NCBI RefSeq assembly: GCF_010727945.1
Contig: NZ_AP022569.1
Coordinates: 4,154,001 to 4,218,000 of the forward strand
Source of the DNA: Mycobacterium cookii
GTDB lineage: Bacteria; Actinomycetota; Actinomycetes; Mycobacteriales; Mycobacteriaceae
Direction: 5' to 3'
DNA: 64,000 nt
Positions 19,477 through 29,508 of this stretch are shown here, piece after piece. Both the position numbers and the translations under genes were made by a program. Every line of letters starts with the position of its first letter. The stretch's first letter is position 1. The notes below the pieces were generated by a model. It did not search any database. It saw only the letters and a program-made list of their open reading frames with translations, and was not told the origin of the DNA.

Positions 19477-20786
19477 GGGGAGGCCTTGTTGACGAAAGTC
19501 CACTGGTAGACGTTGAGGTTGCCCGACCGGAACCCAGCCTCGCGAGAAGCCAGGTACAGCTCCCACATCCGCGCGAACACCTCATCGAAACCGATGTGGC
19601 CCAATGTTTTCCGACGCTGCAGGAATCTCTCGCGCCACATTCGCAACGTTTCGGCGTAGTGCTCGCCCAGCGACAGCATGTCCACCGGGCGCAGCGTGGT
19701 TTTTCGCTCCGCGATTGCCAGCAGAGCTTTGGCCGACGGAATCTGGCCTCCGGGGAAGATGTAAGTCCGTGTCCAGGTCTGCCGGTTCCGGGTGGCCAGC
19801 ATCTGAGTGTGCGGCATGGCGATTGACTGCAGCACCACCCGGCCACCGGGTGTGACCGCCCGTTCGAGGGCGCGCACGAAGCCGGGCCACGAGCGATGGC
19901 CCACGGCCTCGACCATCTCCACCGAAATGACGGCGTCATAGCGTCCTGCGATGTCGTGATAATCGCACACATCGACCCGCACCCGGTCGGACTTGCCGGC
20001 CGCGGCGATTCGCTGCCGTGCCAGCCACTGCTGCTGTTCGGAGGGGGTGATCGACCGGACCTCGGCCCCGCGGGCGGCCGCGCGGATGGGCAGCTCACCC
20101 CACCCGGTGCCGATCTCCAGCAGTCGGGTGCCGGGGCCGACGCCGGCCGCATCCAGCACGCGATCGATCTTGCGGCGTTGTGCGTCGGCCAGGTCGGACC
20201 ATGTCGCGGGCAGGCGGTCGAACCACGCGCTGGAATACGTCATGGTCTCGTCGAGGAATTCGATGAACAGATCGCTGGACAGGTCGTCGTAGTGCGCCGC
20301 GACGTTGCGCTGTGTCTGTGCGCGGCTGAGCTGCGGCGAACGCGGTCGGGGCCAGCGCAGCCCCCAGGGTGCCCACCGGGTCAGCGTGGGGGCCAACGCG
20401 GTCAACACCGCGACCAGGTCCGTGGACTCCCACTCGGCTGCCATGAAGGACTCGCCGAAGCCGACCAGTCCGTGAACTCCCAGCCGGCGGTGCAGTCGGT
20501 CTGGGTGGCGGACGACCAGCACGGGCGCCCCGGCGTCACCGCCGCCTCGCTGTGTGCCGTCGGGGTAGACCACTCGCAGCGGCAGGCGGGAGACCGCGCG
20601 ATGGAACAGTTGAGCCGCGACGAACGCCGACGCGGCGGCGGCCGGTCCGGACGGCGCCGGTGCAACCGTTGGCCGGCGCGCTGAATCTGACGCCGTGGCA
20701 GGGTTTTTGCTGTTGTCAGTCACCGTGGGGCGGTAGAAGCGGATAGCCGCGTGGTCCACCGCCGACAGTTCATATAGCTCGTGCAC
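19473..20786 (-). CDS. ufaA1: Cyclopropane-fatty-acid synthase-like SAM methyltransferase UfaA1
   Basis: A 437-residue methyltransferase of the CFA synthase family. The SAM site is LLEIGTGWGELPIRAAARGA (near residue 220); YDAVISVEMVEAVG and TYIFPGGQIPS follow. The family methylates unsaturated fatty acyl lipids, and Rv0447c is reported to form tuberculostearic-type products. I chose the GTG at 20786 because it lies nine bases past a SigK-type -10 motif, which implies a leaderless start. A GTG at 20723 fits the homologue's N-terminus better and lacks a ribosome site too, so the start is uncertain. Confidence 0.9.
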   Translation of the reverse strand: MHELYELSAVDHAAIRFYRPTVTDNSKNPATASDSARRPTVAPAPSGPAAAASAFVAAQLFHRAVSRLPLRVVYPDGTQRGGGDAGAPVLVVRHPDRLHRRLGVHGLVGFGESFMAAEWESTDLVAVLTALAPTLTRWAPWGLRWPRPRSPQLSRAQTQRNVAAHYDDLSSDLFIEFLDETMTYSSAWFDRLPATWSDLADAQRRKIDRVLDAAGVGPGTRLLEIGTGWGELPIRAAARGAEVRSITPSEQQQWLARQRIAAAGKSDRVRVDVCDYHDIAGRYDAVISVEMVEAVGHRSWPGFVRALERAVTPGGRVVLQSIAMPHTQMLATRNRQTWTRTYIFPGGQIPSAKALLAIAERKTTLRPVDMLSLGEHYAETLRMWRERFLQRRKTLGHIGFDEVFARMWELYLASREAGFRSGNLNVYQWTFVNKASP

Positions 20787-20794
20787 ACAACGGT

Positions 20795-20821
20795 ATTCGG
20801 AGCGGGTGGCCTGTTGGATGA
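20795..20821 (-). promoter_or_regulatory. SigK-type promoter for ufaA1-DUF1295-sigK-rskA
   Basis: Reading left, TCATCC, 15 bases, CCGAAT. The recalled SigK consensus is CCATCC and CCGAAT. It would place transcription start within a base or two of the ufaA1 GTG and make sigK autoregulated. Confidence 0.75.
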
Positions 20822-20834
20822 CGCGAGCCGAGAC

Positions 20835-20861
20835 CCAACCGCCGCACCCACCGCTCCGAAT
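20835..20861 (+). promoter_or_regulatory. SigK-type promoter for mpt83-like gene
   Basis: CCAACC, 15 bases, CCGAAT, back-to-back with the leftward SigK promoter. Only 13 bases separate the two -35 elements. Confidence 0.75.
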
Positions 20862-20868
20862 GACAGCT

Positions 20869-20892
20869 ATGCGGGAGTGGCCCGTCGCCTGA
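20869..20892 (+). CDS. Putative leaderless 7-codon upstream ORF before mpt83
   Basis: An ATG lies eight bases after the CCGAAT box, the same distance at which dipZ and the mpt70-like gene begin. It encodes M-R-E-W-P-V-A and stops with TGA, three bases before the AAGGAG site of the mpt83-like gene and out of frame with it. Translation is inferred from position alone. If real, terminating ribosomes would end next to the mpt83 ribosome site and could couple or dampen its translation. Confidence 0.4.
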   Translation: MREWPVA

Positions 20893-20908
20893 CAAAGGAG
20901 CTAGCGGA

Positions 20909-21571
20909 ATGATGGACGTGCGAAGCAAAACCCTCGTGGTGAGCATGACTGCCCTTGCGGCCGTCGGGTTCTCGGCGTGTTCGAGTACCAAATCCGACAC
21001 CGGGCAGCAGACCAGCCCGAGTTCGGCGATGAGTTCGGCGGCGCCTGCCATGACCGGCGCGCCGGCGGCCCCGGCGTCCGACCTGATCGGTTCCGGCTGC
21101 GCGGATTATGCGGCAATGCATCCGACCGGCCCCGCGTCGGTGACCGGTATGTCGCAAGACCCGGTTGCGACGGCGGCGTCGCACAACCCGCTGCTGTCGA
21201 CGTTGACCGACGCGTTGTCGGGCAAGCTGAATCCGGCCGTCAACCTGGTCGACACCCTCAACAGCGGCCAGTACACGGTGTTCGCGCCGACCAACGCCGC
21301 ATTCGACAAGCTTCCTGCGAGCACGATCGACGAACTCAAGACGAACGCCGACATGCTCAAGAGCATCCTGACCTTCCATGTGGTGCAGGGACAGCAGAGC
21401 CCGAACAAGGTCGACGGCATGCACAAGACGCTGCAGGGCGCCGAGGTGAACGTGACCGGCCAGGGCAACGATCTGAAAGTCAACGACGCAGGTCTGGTGT
21501 GCGGAGGGGTGCACGCCGCGAACGCGACGGTGTACATGATCGACACGGTGCTGATTCCTCCCAGCCAGTAG
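20909..21571 (+). CDS. mpt83: Fasciclin-domain surface lipoprotein, MPT83-like
   Basis: A 220-residue lipoprotein. A lipobox (GFSAC, Cys about residue 24) is followed by a Ser/Ala/Pro-rich linker and one fasciclin (FAS1) domain from about residue 75. Its H1 and H2 boxes are [14 protein letters not shown] and [10 protein letters not shown], and it ends [11 protein letters not shown]. Closely similar to recalled MPT83. Expected to be a cell-surface adhesion-type antigen. The ATG at 20909 is eight bases after AAGGAG. It is driven by a SigK-type promoter and followed by a strong hairpin, so it is partly separated from dipZ. Confidence 0.93.
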   Translation: MMDVRSKTLVVSMTALAAVGFSACSSTKSDTGQQTSPSSAMSSAAPAMTGAPAAPASDLIGSGCADYAAMHPTGPASVTGMSQDPVATAASHNPLLSTLTDALSGKLNPAVNLVDTLNSGQYTVFAPTNAAFDKLPASTIDELKTNADMLKSILTFHVVQGQQSPNKVDGMHKTLQGAEVNVTGQGNDLKVNDAGLVCGGVHAANATVYMIDTVLIPPSQ

Positions 21572-21586
21572 ACGGTCAATCCGTCC

Positions 21587-21622
21587 CGATAGGGCAGTCC
21601 GGTTCGCCGGGCTGCCCTATCG
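21587..21622 (+). terminator. Strong hairpin after mpt83-like gene
   Basis: A 16-bp stem with one G-T mismatch and a TTCG loop (CGATAGGGCAG arm against CTGCCCTATCG). It has no U-tract, as in many mycobacterial terminators. It lies between the mpt83 stop and the dipZ promoter. Confidence 0.75.
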
Positions 21623-21634
21623 CTGTCAGGTAAC

Positions 21635-21661
21635 CCATCCAAGATGGTTGTGGCCGCGAAT
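21635..21661 (+). promoter_or_regulatory. SigK-type promoter for dipZ
   Basis: CCATCC, 15 bases, GCGAAT. The -35 element is an exact match to the recalled consensus and the -10 has one mismatch. The ATG at 21669 is eight bases after the -10. Confidence 0.75.
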
Positions 21662-21668
21662 AATGGGC

Positions 21669-23396
21669 ATGGTGTCCATCGCACTCATCGGTCTTGTCGG
21701 AGGCTTGATCACCGGAATCTCGCCGTGCATCCTTCCGGTGCTGCCGGTGATCTTCTTCTCCGGGGCGCAGGGCAAACCCGACGAGGTCACGGGCGACGGC
21801 GGGGTCGCTGTGGCGGTGAAGTCGAAACGTGAAGTCTCGCGGCCATACCGGGTGATCGGTGGCCTGGTGTTGAGCTTCAGCCTGGTCACCCTCGTCGGCT
21901 CGGCGCTGTTGTCGCTGCTGCATCTGCCCCAGGACGCGATCCGGTGGTTCGCGTTGGTCGCACTGGTGGCGATCGGCCTCGGCTTGATCTTCCCGCGGTT
22001 CGAGCAACTGCTCGAGCGGCCGTTCGCCCGCATACCGCAGAAGCAGATTGCCAGTCGCAGCAACGGCTTTGGTCTCGGTCTGGCGCTGGGCGTGCTGTAC
22101 GTGCCGTGCGCGGGGCCGGTTCTGGCCGCGATCGTAGTCGCCGGCGCCACCGCCAAAATCGGCCTGCCGATCGTCATGCTGACGGTGGGATTCGCCGTCG
22201 GCACGGCGGTGCCGCTGTTTTTCTTCGCTCTCGCGGGTCAACGGATTGCGGAGCGAGTCAACGCCTTTCGACGTCGCCAGCGCGGGATCCGCATCACGGC
22301 CGGCATCGTGACGATTCTGCTGGCGATCGCCTTGGTGTTCAATCTGCCCGCGGCGCTGCAACGCGCCATCCCGGACTACACGCACTCCTTGGAGGACAAG
22401 TTCGGCGGCAGTCAGCAGGTGCAACGCCAGCTCGGCGGCATCGTCAACGACCAGAACAAGGAATTGTCCAACTGCGCCAACGCATCGGAGCAGCTGCAGA
22501 ACTGCGGCACTGCGCCCGATCTCAAAGGCATCGTCGGATGGCTGAACACGCCCGGCGACAAACCGATCGACCTGCGTTCGTTGCGGGGCAAGGTGGTGCT
22601 GATCGACTTCTGGGCCTACTCCTGCATCAACTGCCAGCGTGCCATTCCGCATGTCGAAGGTTGGTATAAGGCATACCGGGATAGCGGTTTCGAAGTCATC
22701 GGCGTCCACACACCGGAGTACGCGTTCGAAAAAGTGACGAGCAATGTCAAGAAAGGCGCCGCCGATCTGGGCATCACGTACCCGATAGCCCAGGACAACA
22801 GCTACTCGACGTGGACCAACTACCGCAACCAATACTGGCCCGCCGAATATCTCATCGACGCCAATGGCGTTGTGCGCCATACGAAGTTCGGCGAAGGCGA
22901 CTACAACGGCACCGAGAGACTGATCCGCGAGTTGATCACCGACGCGCACCGGGGAACCACGCTGCCACCAGCCGTCGACGCACCCGACACCACCCCGCAG
23001 AACGGGCTGACTCCGGAGACCTACTTCGCGGTCGGCAAGGTCGTCAACTACGCCGGCGGCGGGGTCTACGACGAAGGCCGAGCCGATTTCGCGGTTCCGC
23101 CGGTGTTGCCGGACGATTCGTTCGCCCTGCAGGGTCCGTGGACGCTGGATTATCAAGGCGCAACGGCAGACTCCGGCGCGTCAGGCATTCAGTTGAACTA
23201 CCACGCGAAGAACGTCTATCTCGTCGTCGGTGGAAAAGGCAACCTGACGGTGACGCGCAACGGAAAGACGACAACGCTGCCGATCGACGGGCCGCCGCAA
23301 GCCCGCCAGATCGTTGCCGGCGACGCGGTGACCCGCGGATCACTTCAAGTCCGTCTCGACCAAGGGCTGCAGGTGTTTTCCTTCACCTACGGCTGA
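21669..23396 (+). CDS. dipZ: DipZ: CcdA-like thiol transporter fused to thioredoxin-like domain
   Basis: A 575-residue membrane protein. The N-terminal half is CcdA/DsbD-beta-like, with about six helices and paired Cys in [12 protein letters not shown] and YVPCAGPVL. Then comes a TlpA/thioredoxin-like domain with [15 protein letters not shown] (near residue 315) and a C-terminal beta-rich domain from about residue 430. It moves reducing power across the membrane to extracytoplasmic thiols. The ATG at 21669 is preferred over 21663 and TTG 21648 because those overlap or precede the SigK-type -10 (21656-21661); the start is then leaderless. Rv2874 is the recalled counterpart. Confidence 0.9.
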   Translation: MVSIALIGLVGGLITGISPCILPVLPVIFFSGAQGKPDEVTGDGGVAVAVKSKREVSRPYRVIGGLVLSFSLVTLVGSALLSLLHLPQDAIRWFALVALVAIGLGLIFPRFEQLLERPFARIPQKQIASRSNGFGLGLALGVLYVPCAGPVLAAIVVAGATAKIGLPIVMLTVGFAVGTAVPLFFFALAGQRIAERVNAFRRRQRGIRITAGIVTILLAIALVFNLPAALQRAIPDYTHSLEDKFGGSQQVQRQLGGIVNDQNKELSNCANASEQLQNCGTAPDLKGIVGWLNTPGDKPIDLRSLRGKVVLIDFWAYSCINCQRAIPHVEGWYKAYRDSGFEVIGVHTPEYAFEKVTSNVKKGAADLGITYPIAQDNSYSTWTNYRNQYWPAEYLIDANGVVRHTKFGEGDYNGTERLIRELITDAHRGTTLPPAVDAPDTTPQNGLTPETYFAVGKVVNYAGGGVYDEGRADFAVPPVLPDDSFALQGPWTLDYQGATADSGASGIQLNYHAKNVYLVVGGKGNLTVTRNGKTTTLPIDGPPQARQIVAGDAVTRGSLQVRLDQGLQVFSFTYG

Positions 23397-23400
23397 TCAC

Positions 23401-23427
23401 CAGTCCAGGAGCCGCTCGGCTCCGAAT
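23401..23427 (+). promoter_or_regulatory. SigK-type promoter for mpt70-like gene
   Basis: CAGTCC, 15 bases, CCGAAT. The -35 is a weaker match (four of six) and the -10 is exact. It begins five bases after the dipZ stop; the ATG at 23435 is eight bases after the -10. Confidence 0.65.
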
Positions 23428-23434
23428 GACGTGC

Positions 23435-24022
23435 ATGAACATATACAGCAAGTTGATCCCAGCGACAGGTCTGGCGGCCACCGCCGTCGGTCTCGTCATC
23501 GCCAACTCCGCACCCGCAGGGGCCGCGCCAAACCTGATCGGCGCGGGCTGCGCTGACTATGCGGCCCAGCACCCCTCCGGGCCCGCCTCGGTGACCGGAA
23601 TGTCGCAGGTCCCGGTCGCGGTCGCCGCGTCGGACAATCCCGAGCTCACCACCTTGACCGCCGCGCTGTCGGGCCAACTGAACCCGCAGGTGAACCTCGT
23701 CGACACGCTCAACGGCGGCCAGTTCACGGTGTTCGCGCCGACCGACGCCGCCTTCAAGAAGTTGCCGGCAGACACGATCAACCAGCTCAAGACTAACCCC
23801 GACATGCTGAAAAGCATCCTGACCTATCACGTCGTTCCCGGCCAGCTGAGTCCGAATCAGGTTGACGGATCGCACAATTCAGTTGAGGGTGCACCGGTGA
23901 ACGTGACCGGTTCGGGTAACGGTCTCAAGGTCAACAACGCCGGATTGGTCTGTGGTGGAGTGCCTACCGCCAACGCTCAGGTGTACATGATCGACACGGT
24001 GCTGATGCCGCCGAGCCAGTGA
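23435..24022 (+). CDS. mpt70: Secreted fasciclin-domain protein, MPT70-like
   Basis: A 195-residue secreted protein. A cleavable signal peptide ends near residue 30 (APAGAAPNL) with no lipobox Cys, which separates it from the MPT83-like neighbour. The FAS1 domain has [14 protein letters not shown] and [10 protein letters not shown] and ends [11 protein letters not shown]. It resembles MPT70, a major secreted antigen in M. bovis. An ATG at 23426 overlaps the -10 box, so 23435 is the credible start and would be leaderless. It has its own SigK-type promoter but may also be read from dipZ. Confidence 0.92.
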   Translation: MNIYSKLIPATGLAATAVGLVIANSAPAGAAPNLIGAGCADYAAQHPSGPASVTGMSQVPVAVAASDNPELTTLTAALSGQLNPQVNLVDTLNGGQFTVFAPTDAAFKKLPADTINQLKTNPDMLKSILTYHVVPGQLSPNQVDGSHNSVEGAPVNVTGSGNGLKVNNAGLVCGGVPTANAQVYMIDTVLMPPSQ

Positions 24023-24034
24023 GCTCACACCAAG

Positions 24035-24937
24035 TCAGGGCGTGATGACGTGCGACGGGTCCGGGCGTAGTTCCGGCGGTGCCAGGCTGTAATCGCCGAA
24101 CGGCCCGTCCCGGCGCGCGACGGCGGCCCGCACGCCCTCGGTCGCGGCGGTCTGGATGAAGTCCAGGGCGTCGGGGGTATTGCGCATCAGGCCGTCGAGA
24201 ATGCCGCCCAAAACCTGGGTGGAGGCCAGCCCCATGTTCTCGTAGGCCTGGTTGACGATCAGCTTCTGTGCTTGTAACTGCGACAACGGAATTCGAGACA
24301 ACTCCGCCGCGATCTCGGCGACCCGGGCTTCCAGTCGCTCGAATGGGACCGCCTCGTTGATCAACTCGACCTCGGCGGCCTGCACACCGGTCAGCGGCCT
24401 GCCGGTGAGAGAGTGCCACTTCACCTTGGCCAGGCTGAGCCGGTAGAGCCACATGCCGGTCAGGTAGGCGCCCCACATCCGGCTGTACGGCGTGCCGATC
24501 ACGGCGTCCTCGCTGGCGATGACGAGGTCGGCGCACAGGGCGTAATCGCTGGCGCCGCCCACACACCAGCCGTGCACTTGCGCGATCACCGGTTTGGACG
24601 CCCGCCAGATCGCCATGAACTTCTGCGTCGGCCCGGTCTCCCGCGCGGACACCATCGCGAAGTCCTTGCCCGGATTCCAGCGGCCGTCGGTGTTCATCGC
24701 CTCGCCCCAGTGCGCGAAGCCGTCACCGAAGTCGTAGCCGCCGGAGAACGCCCGCCCGGCGCCGCGCAACACGATGACCTTGATGTCGGGGTCGCGCTCG
24801 GCCAACCCGACGGCGGCCTCGATCTCGTCGGGCATCGGCGGAACGATGGTGTTGAGGTGCTGGGGCCGGTTCAACGTGATGGTGGCGACGGATCCGGCGG
24901 TCGCGTACAGCAGGGTCTCGAAGTGATCGCTTGGCAT
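24035..24937 (-). CDS. echA2: Enoyl-CoA hydratase/isomerase family protein, EchA2-like
   Basis: A 300-residue crotonase-fold protein. The oxyanion-hole strands are RAFSGGYDFGD and VHGWCVGGASDYALCADL. The first has Asp after the glycines, and the Glu residues of classic hydratases are not obvious, so activity may be other than hydration. Position beside the S9 peptidase gene matches recalled Rv0456c (EchA2). It probably acts on acyl-CoA in fatty-acid metabolism. It is read tail-to-tail with the mpt70-like gene, 12 bases apart. No clear ribosome site precedes the ATG at 24937. Confidence 0.85.
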   Translation of the reverse strand: MPSDHFETLLYATAGSVATITLNRPQHLNTIVPPMPDEIEAAVGLAERDPDIKVIVLRGAGRAFSGGYDFGDGFAHWGEAMNTDGRWNPGKDFAMVSARETGPTQKFMAIWRASKPVIAQVHGWCVGGASDYALCADLVIASEDAVIGTPYSRMWGAYLTGMWLYRLSLAKVKWHSLTGRPLTGVQAAEVELINEAVPFERLEARVAEIAAELSRIPLSQLQAQKLIVNQAYENMGLASTQVLGGILDGLMRNTPDALDFIQTAATEGVRAAVARRDGPFGDYSLAPPELRPDPSHVITP

Positions 24938-24988
24938 GCGGAGAATGGTGTCAGCTCAGGTCGACCTGGGCGGTCGGCTTCGCCGCAA

Positions 24989-25105
24989 TCAGTCCTCAGC
25001 GTGCCGTCGGGCGTCCCACTGTTCGAGGTGCGCCTGCAACTTGTAGAAGCCGACCGCGAACAGCGGGCTGACCAGCGACAAGGTGCCCACCAACACCGGG
25101 TTCAT
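24989..25105 (-). CDS. 38-residue small membrane protein
   Basis: A complete 39-codon frame with GGAGG seven bases before its ATG. The product starts MNPVLVGTLSLVSPLFAVGF, a short hydrophobic segment, and ends LEQWDARRHAED, charged. The pattern of one membrane helix followed by a WD-x-x-RHAED tail resembles small mycobacterial membrane proteins I recall, but no function is known to me. It lies between echA2 (51 bases downstream) and the lipoprotein gene, on the same strand. A palindrome lies about 40 bases upstream. Confidence 0.7.
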   Translation of the reverse strand: MNPVLVGTLSLVSPLFAVGFYKLQAHLEQWDARRHAED

Positions 25106-25145
25106 CGCGACGCCTCCGACCGTCCATGTTCTTCTCAGTGAAATT

Positions 25146-25159
25146 TAAGGTACGCCTTA
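25146..25159. promoter_or_regulatory. TAAGG/CCTTA palindrome upstream of the small membrane protein
   Basis: TAAGG, four bases, CCTTA. A 19-base register over this site matches the IdeR iron-box consensus at about 12 positions, which is weak. It could be an iron-regulated site or an unrelated operator. Confidence 0.3.
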
Positions 25160-25224
25160 GGCAACGCACATGGAAGCACAACGGCCATGTTTCGACTGAA
25201 TTGTTGCGAAAAATATGCGCGGGC

Positions 25225-25869
25225 TTAGCCGCCCTCCGGAGGGAGCATCTGGAATCCGGTCAGGATGAGGTCGGTGTCGCGCGCGTAGCTGGGGTTGGTG
25301 GGGTCGGTCGACTGCACGGTGACGGTCGCGACGTAGGTGTTGGCGCTGAACGTCGCGGTCACCATCAGCGTCCTGACCTTCCGCGGCGGAATCCGGCCCA
25401 TGCCCGGCGCGTCATAGTTCACCGTCTCGGCCTTGTCGCCGCACAGCGTCGTCTCGGAGCTGCGTACGTGTGTGGCGCCGAGGCGCTGCACCAGCGCCGC
25501 ACGCTCCTGGTCGAAGATCGTTTGGTAGTCGACGTGTCCGCCGGGTACCGATTCGAGAGTGACCACGACGGTCGGCATGAAGTTCCTGGCCGTCAGGGCT
25601 TTGTTGCCCATCGTGAAGCGAATGATCTGCGAGTCGAGCATCGACGTGCGTTGCCACCCGGGCGGTTGCGGAATCTTGAGCTGCGGCTCACCGTCGGTGT
25701 GCGATTCGATGGCGGTCATCGGCGCTGAAACCGATTCGCACTCAGTGTTGTTGGAGGCCGGAGTGCCGGCGGCCAGAGTCGGGCTGCCGGTCACCACTCT
25801 TGTGCAGCCCGGCGCCGCGAACAATGCCGCCGCGGTGACCGTCGCACAGACCAAGTACGGCAACCGCAT
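25225..25869 (-). CDS. LpqN/LpqT-family lipoprotein
   Basis: A 214-residue lipoprotein. A signal peptide ends in a lipobox (FAAPGC, Cys about residue 22), followed by a short Ser/Thr/Pro linker and a domain with QPPGWQRTS, GGHVDYQTIFDQERAAL and ATFSANTYVATVTV, the pattern of the LpqN/LpqT family. Some relatives bind cell-envelope lipids or peptides; the role here is unknown. It lies 31 bases downstream of the S9 peptidase gene on the same strand and is probably cotranscribed. Confidence 0.75.
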   Translation of the reverse strand: MRLPYLVCATVTAAALFAAPGCTRVVTGSPTLAAGTPASNNTECESVSAPMTAIESHTDGEPQLKIPQPPGWQRTSMLDSQIIRFTMGNKALTARNFMPTVVVTLESVPGGHVDYQTIFDQERAALVQRLGATHVRSSETTLCGDKAETVNYDAPGMGRIPPRKVRTLMVTATFSANTYVATVTVQSTDPTNPSYARDTDLILTGFQMLPPEGG

Positions 25870-25900
25870 CGCACCACATCACACCTTGGCCGTTGGGCTG

Positions 25901-27922
25901 TCAAGCACCCAGCATCCGCCACAGGAACGAGAAACTCAGCGCGACCTTGAACGCGGTCTGGGAGTTGTCGGCCGCACCGGCGTGGCCGCCCTCGATGTTC
26001 TCGTAGTACCAGACGCGATGGCCCGCCGCCTCCAACGCCGCCGTCATCTTGCGGGCATGTCCGGGATGTACCCGATCGTCCCGGGTCGACGTCATGATCA
26101 GCACCGGCGGGTACTTGTCGTCGGCCGAAACATTCTGGTAGGGCGAGTATTCGGCGATGAACTCCCAATCGGCCGGGTCGTCGGGATTGCCGTACTCGGC
26201 GACCCATGACGCACCGGCAAGCAACAGATGGAACCGGCGCATGTCCAGCAACGGCACCTGGCACACCAATGCGCCGAACAGCTGCGGGTATTTGGTCAGC
26301 ATGATGCCCATCAGCAGGCCGCCGTTGCTGCCGCCCTGCGCGCCGAGCTGTGGCACCGTCGTGATGCCGCGGTCCACCAAGTCGGTTGCCACCGCCGCGA
26401 AGTCCTCGGCAACAAGGTGACGCCCGGCCCGCATGGCCTGGGTGTGCCAGCTCGGGCCGTACTCGCCGCCGCCGCGCATGTTGGCGAGAACGTACGTGCC
26501 GCCACGGGCCAGCCACAGCCGGCCGAGTACGCCGTCGTAGCCCGGCGTGCGAGACACCTCGAAGCCGCCGTAGCCGCCGAGCAGCGTCGGGCCGGGACCC
26601 GTCGCGCCACCCGGGCGCACCACGAAGTAGGGAACCGCGGTGTCGTCCTTCGACGTTGCGAAATACTGTGCAACGGAGATGTTTTCAGCGTCGAAGAAGG
26701 CAGGTGCGGACTTGATCTGCTCCAGCGGTCCGTCGACGGGCCCGTGCAGCAGCCGCGACGGGGAATCGAACCCGCTGGAATCGAGGAAGATCTCGTCGCC
26801 GTCATCGTCGGCGCCGGCGATCACGGTGTTGGTGTTGGCCGGCACGTCGGTCACGGTGCGACGCTGCCAGCTGCCCGGCGTGACGATCTCGACGCGGGAG
26901 GCCACGTCGGCGAGCGTGACCATGACCAGCCGGTCACGGGTCCACGCGTAGTGGTTGAGGCTGGTGTGCTGGTCAGGGGAGAAGACAACCTGCAACTGGG
27001 CTGGGCCGGCGAGGAATTCGTCGTAGCCGGCCGCGAGCAGCGACCCTGCGGGGTAGCTCGCGGTGCCGGTGTCCCAGTCGGTGCGCAGTTCGATCAGCAA
27101 CCATTGCCGGTGCACCGACAGCGATGCGTCGGTCGGGGCGTCGATGCGGATCAGCTCGTCACCGCGCAGCTCGTAAACCTGGTCGTTGAAGAAGTCCAGA
27201 GCGCGGCGCAGCATCGTCCGCTCGAAGCCGGGCGTGCGGTCGACACCGGCGGACACGACCACGTCGGCGGCCGCACCTTCGAACACCGTCTCGGCGGCCT
27301 CGAGCGGCTGACCGCGGCGCCACCGCTTGATGATTCGCGGATAGCCGGACTCGGTCAGCGACCCCTCGCCGAAGTCGGTCCCGACCAGCAGCGTGTCCGG
27401 GTCCTCCCAGGTGTAGCCAGACTTGGCCTCCGGCAGGGTGAACCCATCGGCGACGAATTCTCTTGTTGCCATGTCGAATTCACGCAAGACTGCGGCATCG
27501 GAGCCGCCGCGCGACAGGCCCACCAGCGCGCGGGTGCGCTCGGGGTAGAGGACGTCCGCGCCGGCCCACACCCAGTTCTCGTCGTCGGCGCGGGCCAACT
27601 CGTCGACATCGATGAGGACGTCCCACTGAGGGCTGTCGCTGCGGTAACTGTCCAGCGTGGTGCGCCGCCACAGACCACGCGGGTTGTCCGCGTCGCGCCA
27701 GAAGTTGTACAGGTAGTCGCCGCGACGGCGGACATAGGGAATGCGGGCGTCGGTGTCGAGCACCTCGAGGGCCTGCGCGCGCATCCGGTCGAAGTCCTCG
27801 CCGGCGAATTGCGCCACCGTCGGGTCGTTGCGGGTGCGCACCCAGTTCAACGGCTCATCGCCGAGGATGTCTTCGAGCCACAGGTAGGGGTCGCTGCCCT
27901 CATCACCAGCCATGACGCCCAT
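25901..27922 (-). CDS. Prolyl oligopeptidase family serine peptidase (S9, Rv0457c-like)
   Basis: A 673-residue peptidase with an N-terminal propeller (opening DPYLWLEDILGDE) and a C-terminal alpha/beta hydrolase domain. The catalytic triad is visible: Ser in GGSNGG, Asp in STRDDRVHPGHA and His in IEGGHAGA. It hydrolyses short peptides after Pro or basic residues in family members, and is cytosolic since no signal is seen. Position and length match recalled Rv0457c. ATG 27922 and ATG 27913 are both possible; neither has a clear ribosome site. It is divergent from the aldehyde dehydrogenase, with 62 bases between. Confidence 0.92.
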   Translation of the reverse strand: MGVMAGDEGSDPYLWLEDILGDEPLNWVRTRNDPTVAQFAGEDFDRMRAQALEVLDTDARIPYVRRRGDYLYNFWRDADNPRGLWRRTTLDSYRSDSPQWDVLIDVDELARADDENWVWAGADVLYPERTRALVGLSRGGSDAAVLREFDMATREFVADGFTLPEAKSGYTWEDPDTLLVGTDFGEGSLTESGYPRIIKRWRRGQPLEAAETVFEGAAADVVVSAGVDRTPGFERTMLRRALDFFNDQVYELRGDELIRIDAPTDASLSVHRQWLLIELRTDWDTGTASYPAGSLLAAGYDEFLAGPAQLQVVFSPDQHTSLNHYAWTRDRLVMVTLADVASRVEIVTPGSWQRRTVTDVPANTNTVIAGADDDGDEIFLDSSGFDSPSRLLHGPVDGPLEQIKSAPAFFDAENISVAQYFATSKDDTAVPYFVVRPGGATGPGPTLLGGYGGFEVSRTPGYDGVLGRLWLARGGTYVLANMRGGGEYGPSWHTQAMRAGRHLVAEDFAAVATDLVDRGITTVPQLGAQGGSNGGLLMGIMLTKYPQLFGALVCQVPLLDMRRFHLLLAGASWVAEYGNPDDPADWEFIAEYSPYQNVSADDKYPPVLIMTSTRDDRVHPGHARKMTAALEAAGHRVWYYENIEGGHAGAADNSQTAFKVALSFSFLWRMLGA

Positions 27923-27984
27923 TGTTACCGCGACGGTAGTGTGAGCTGTGTAACACCGTCTCGCGAGGAAGAGGAGTGGATTAG

Positions 27985-29507
<1,523 letters not shown>

Positions 29508-29508
<1 letters not shown>

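Noticed and set aside
27923..27984. GTTAC/GTAAC inverted repeat between the S9 peptidase and aldehyde dehydrogenase genes
   Set aside because: The arms are short (five bases) and far apart; this is expected by chance at this length.
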